Below are positions 33,442 to 34,521 of a DNA stretch of 34,521 nt, piece after piece. Origin of the DNA: Klebsiella pneumoniae (GTDB lineage: Bacteria; Pseudomonadota; Gammaproteobacteria; Pseudomonadales; Azotimanducaceae); contig CAMAVY010000022.1 of the NCBI GenBank assembly GCA_945861675.1, forward strand, positions 1 through 34,521, in the 5' to 3' direction. Every line of letters starts with the position of its first letter. The stretch's first letter is position 1. The translations under genes were made by a program, and so were the position numbers. Below the pieces are notes generated by a model. The model was not told the origin of the DNA. It searched no databases and saw only the letters and a list, made by a program, of their open reading frames with translations.

Positions 33442-34004
33442 TCAGCAGCGGAGTGAGGGGACGCGGCCGTTGAGGACATCGTCCGCCAGCCCCGACTTCA
33501 GCACATCAAGCTGCAACAACGACAGAGCCTGAAACTGAACTCGCTGTTCCATTGCACCGTCACGTCGAACTACTCCAAGCGCTTCAACCGTCGGCGGACT
33601 TGGCACAAGCATGTCGGCCGACGTCTTGATGTAGAGATGCTTGAAAGTACGACCACCAGCGTCAGCGATCATTCGGTCCTGCCTTTGAGGGGATCGAAGA
33701 TACAAGGCGAGAAACACGCCAACATCAGCATGGAAGGGCGATAGACCCGCCACTGACTGATTGACACACACATCGTCGCGGTCCGGCGCTGCAACTCGTC
33801 CAAGTGTTCCATCCTTCGTGACAAGGATGTCCCCACAGTTTGGCCGGCAATTTCGCGACTGCCGAGCATACTCGTGTCGGGAAGTCCTTCTCTTCGAGGA
33901 GTAGTCGAAATGGCCCTCGGCGGTAGGACACGTGGGATGACTGAAGTGGAGCAATGCCAATGCCCGCAGAAACCAGAGTCGGATTGCCTGGTGTGCGTAA
34001 GCAC
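33442..34004 (-). pseudogene. hsdS: 3' part of a type I restriction specificity subunit gene (hsdS)
   Basis: The frame from about 33930 down reads as the second half of an HsdS DNA-recognition subunit: NCGDILVTKDGTLGRVA, then VCVNQSVAGLSPF, FLALYLRSPQRQDRMI, TFKHLYIKTSADMLVPSPPTVEAL and the closing helix LLQLDVLKSGLADDVLNGRVPSL. These match the target-recognition domain and the C-terminal conserved helix. The frame upstream of about 34004 is replaced by the 3' end of an IS3-family element, so the first half of the protein is absent. It is the likely upstream neighbour of the AlbA_2 gene in a former operon; hsdM would lie beyond the insertion. Confidence 0.75.
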
Positions 34005-34521
34005 TGACCGCGGCGGTTTTCAAGATAGTTGTCGCCTCGAAGGGTGAATCAAGCTGCGGTTTTGTTGGGTTCTGCCTCCTTGAGTTTTGAATGATCAGGG
34101 TTGAGGTGGACGGCGTCGATGAAGCGCCAGTTGCGGGTCTGCTGTGACCACCGCGATGGGTTCGCTTGTCGAGCGCGTTCATAGACGGCCGCGCGATGCG
34201 CCAGCAGCGCTGGATCGTCGCCACGATCGCGTTGTTCTGGGGTCACGAACTTGATGGCGCTGTGCCGATGCTCGTTGTTGTACCAATGCACGAGCTCAGT
34301 CACCCAGCGCCGCGCCGCCAGCAGGTCAGCGAACGGTTTGAGTGGAAACTGCGGCCGGTACTTCAGCGTTCGGAACAGCGACTCGGCGTAAGGGTTGTCG
34401 TTGCTCACTGAGGGCCGACTGCGGGACGCAGCGACGCCCAGACGCTGCATCGTGGCCAGCATCGTTTCGCCCTTCATGGGCGAGCCATTGTCCGAATGCA
34501 CAGTGACCTGACCGGGCACGA
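34005..34521 (-). mobile_element. IS3-family insertion sequence, right part beyond the window
   Basis: The element carries the transposase end at 34049 and continues past the window edge. Its outer end is placed at 34005, where TGACCGCGGCGGTTTTC begins and hsdS similarity stops. IS3 elements normally start with TG, but this boundary was not confirmed by the opposite end or a target-site duplication. Confidence 0.6.
34049..34521 (-). CDS. IS3-family transposase (OrfB), C-terminal part
   Basis: The last 157 or so codons of an rve-superfamily (DDE) transposase; the gene runs off the right edge, so its start and first catalytic aspartate are missing. The second aspartate is in VHSDNGSPMKG and the glutamate in NDNPYAESLFRTLKY, followed by the family-typical RWVTELVHWYNNEHRHSAI and FVTPEQRD. 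The IS2/IS3 family uses OrfA-OrfB frameshifting; OrfA would lie further right. Stop at 34049-34051. Confidence 0.9.
   Translation of the reverse strand, partial: VPGQVTVHSDNGSPMKGETMLATMQRLGVAASRSRPSVSNDNPYAESLFRTLKYRPQFPLKPFADLLAARRWVTELVHWYNNEHRHSAIKFVTPEQRDRGDDPALLAHRAAVYERARQANPSRWSQQTRNWRFIDAVHLNPDHSKLKEAEPNKTAA

Noticed and set aside
1-34521. CRISPR array
   Set aside because: The repeats found are head-to-tail without unique spacers, have only two to six units, and no cas genes are present.

Overview
The window is G+C-rich bacterial chromosome with densely packed genes on both strands and short intergenic gaps. The gene families (MBOAT acyltransferase, HtpX, DinB, an MdlAB-type exporter, an MlaD-like remnant, Rieske oxygenases, class III CoA-transferase, many SDRs) fit a Gram-negative proteobacterium with a catabolic lifestyle, possibly a gammaproteobacterium of the Nevskiales/Steroidobacterales kind. 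That placement is an inference from gene content only; no rRNA or tRNA gene was seen.

Layout. (1) 1-149 is a transposon end, probably IS21-like, that cuts off the 3' end of an MBOAT gene (to 1342); a small cupin follows. (2) 1986-18971 is a catabolism-flavoured stretch in both orientations: a divergent SDR, an exported M20 peptidase, a TerB-like protein, a Rieske oxygenase large subunit, a class III CoA-transferase, a TPR protein, a GPH/MFS symporter, a luciferase-like monooxygenase, a methyltransferase, a second SDR, a ferritin-like protein, an enoyl-CoA hydratase/isomerase, a phosphotriesterase-family hydrolase, two more SDRs and a metallo-beta-lactamase-fold hydrolase. Ring hydroxylation, CoA activation, beta-oxidation-type chemistry, dehydrogenation and lactone/ester hydrolysis together suggest breakdown of a cyclic, possibly terpenoid or steroid-like, compound; the substrate cannot be read from the sequence. 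(3) 18972-19816 has no intact gene but holds a decayed MlaD/MCE-domain fragment. (4) 19817-24387 carries htpX, dinB, a beta-lactamase-fold serine hydrolase and a translationally coupled GNAT-like protein. (5) 24456-28979 (minus strand) is a tightly overlapping three-gene unit: a Rieske protein whose catalytic and Rieske domains are in reversed order, then two ABC exporter subunits forming a heterodimer with one consensus and one degenerate ATP site. (6) A DUF1993 protein and a nucleoside hydrolase follow (29132-30605).

(7) 30606-34521 looks like a decaying type I restriction-modification island: a possible YhcG (DUF1016) start, an AlbA_2/HATPase gene broken by a one-base frameshift, the 3' half of hsdS, and an IS3-family transposase running off the right edge.

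A feature running through the whole window is short tandem duplication (units of about 10-28 bp), often in frame and often exactly at gene starts or stops. This is the most unusual genome-level signal here. The best candidate for a little-described gene system is the permuted Rieske protein coupled to the heterodimeric ABC exporter.
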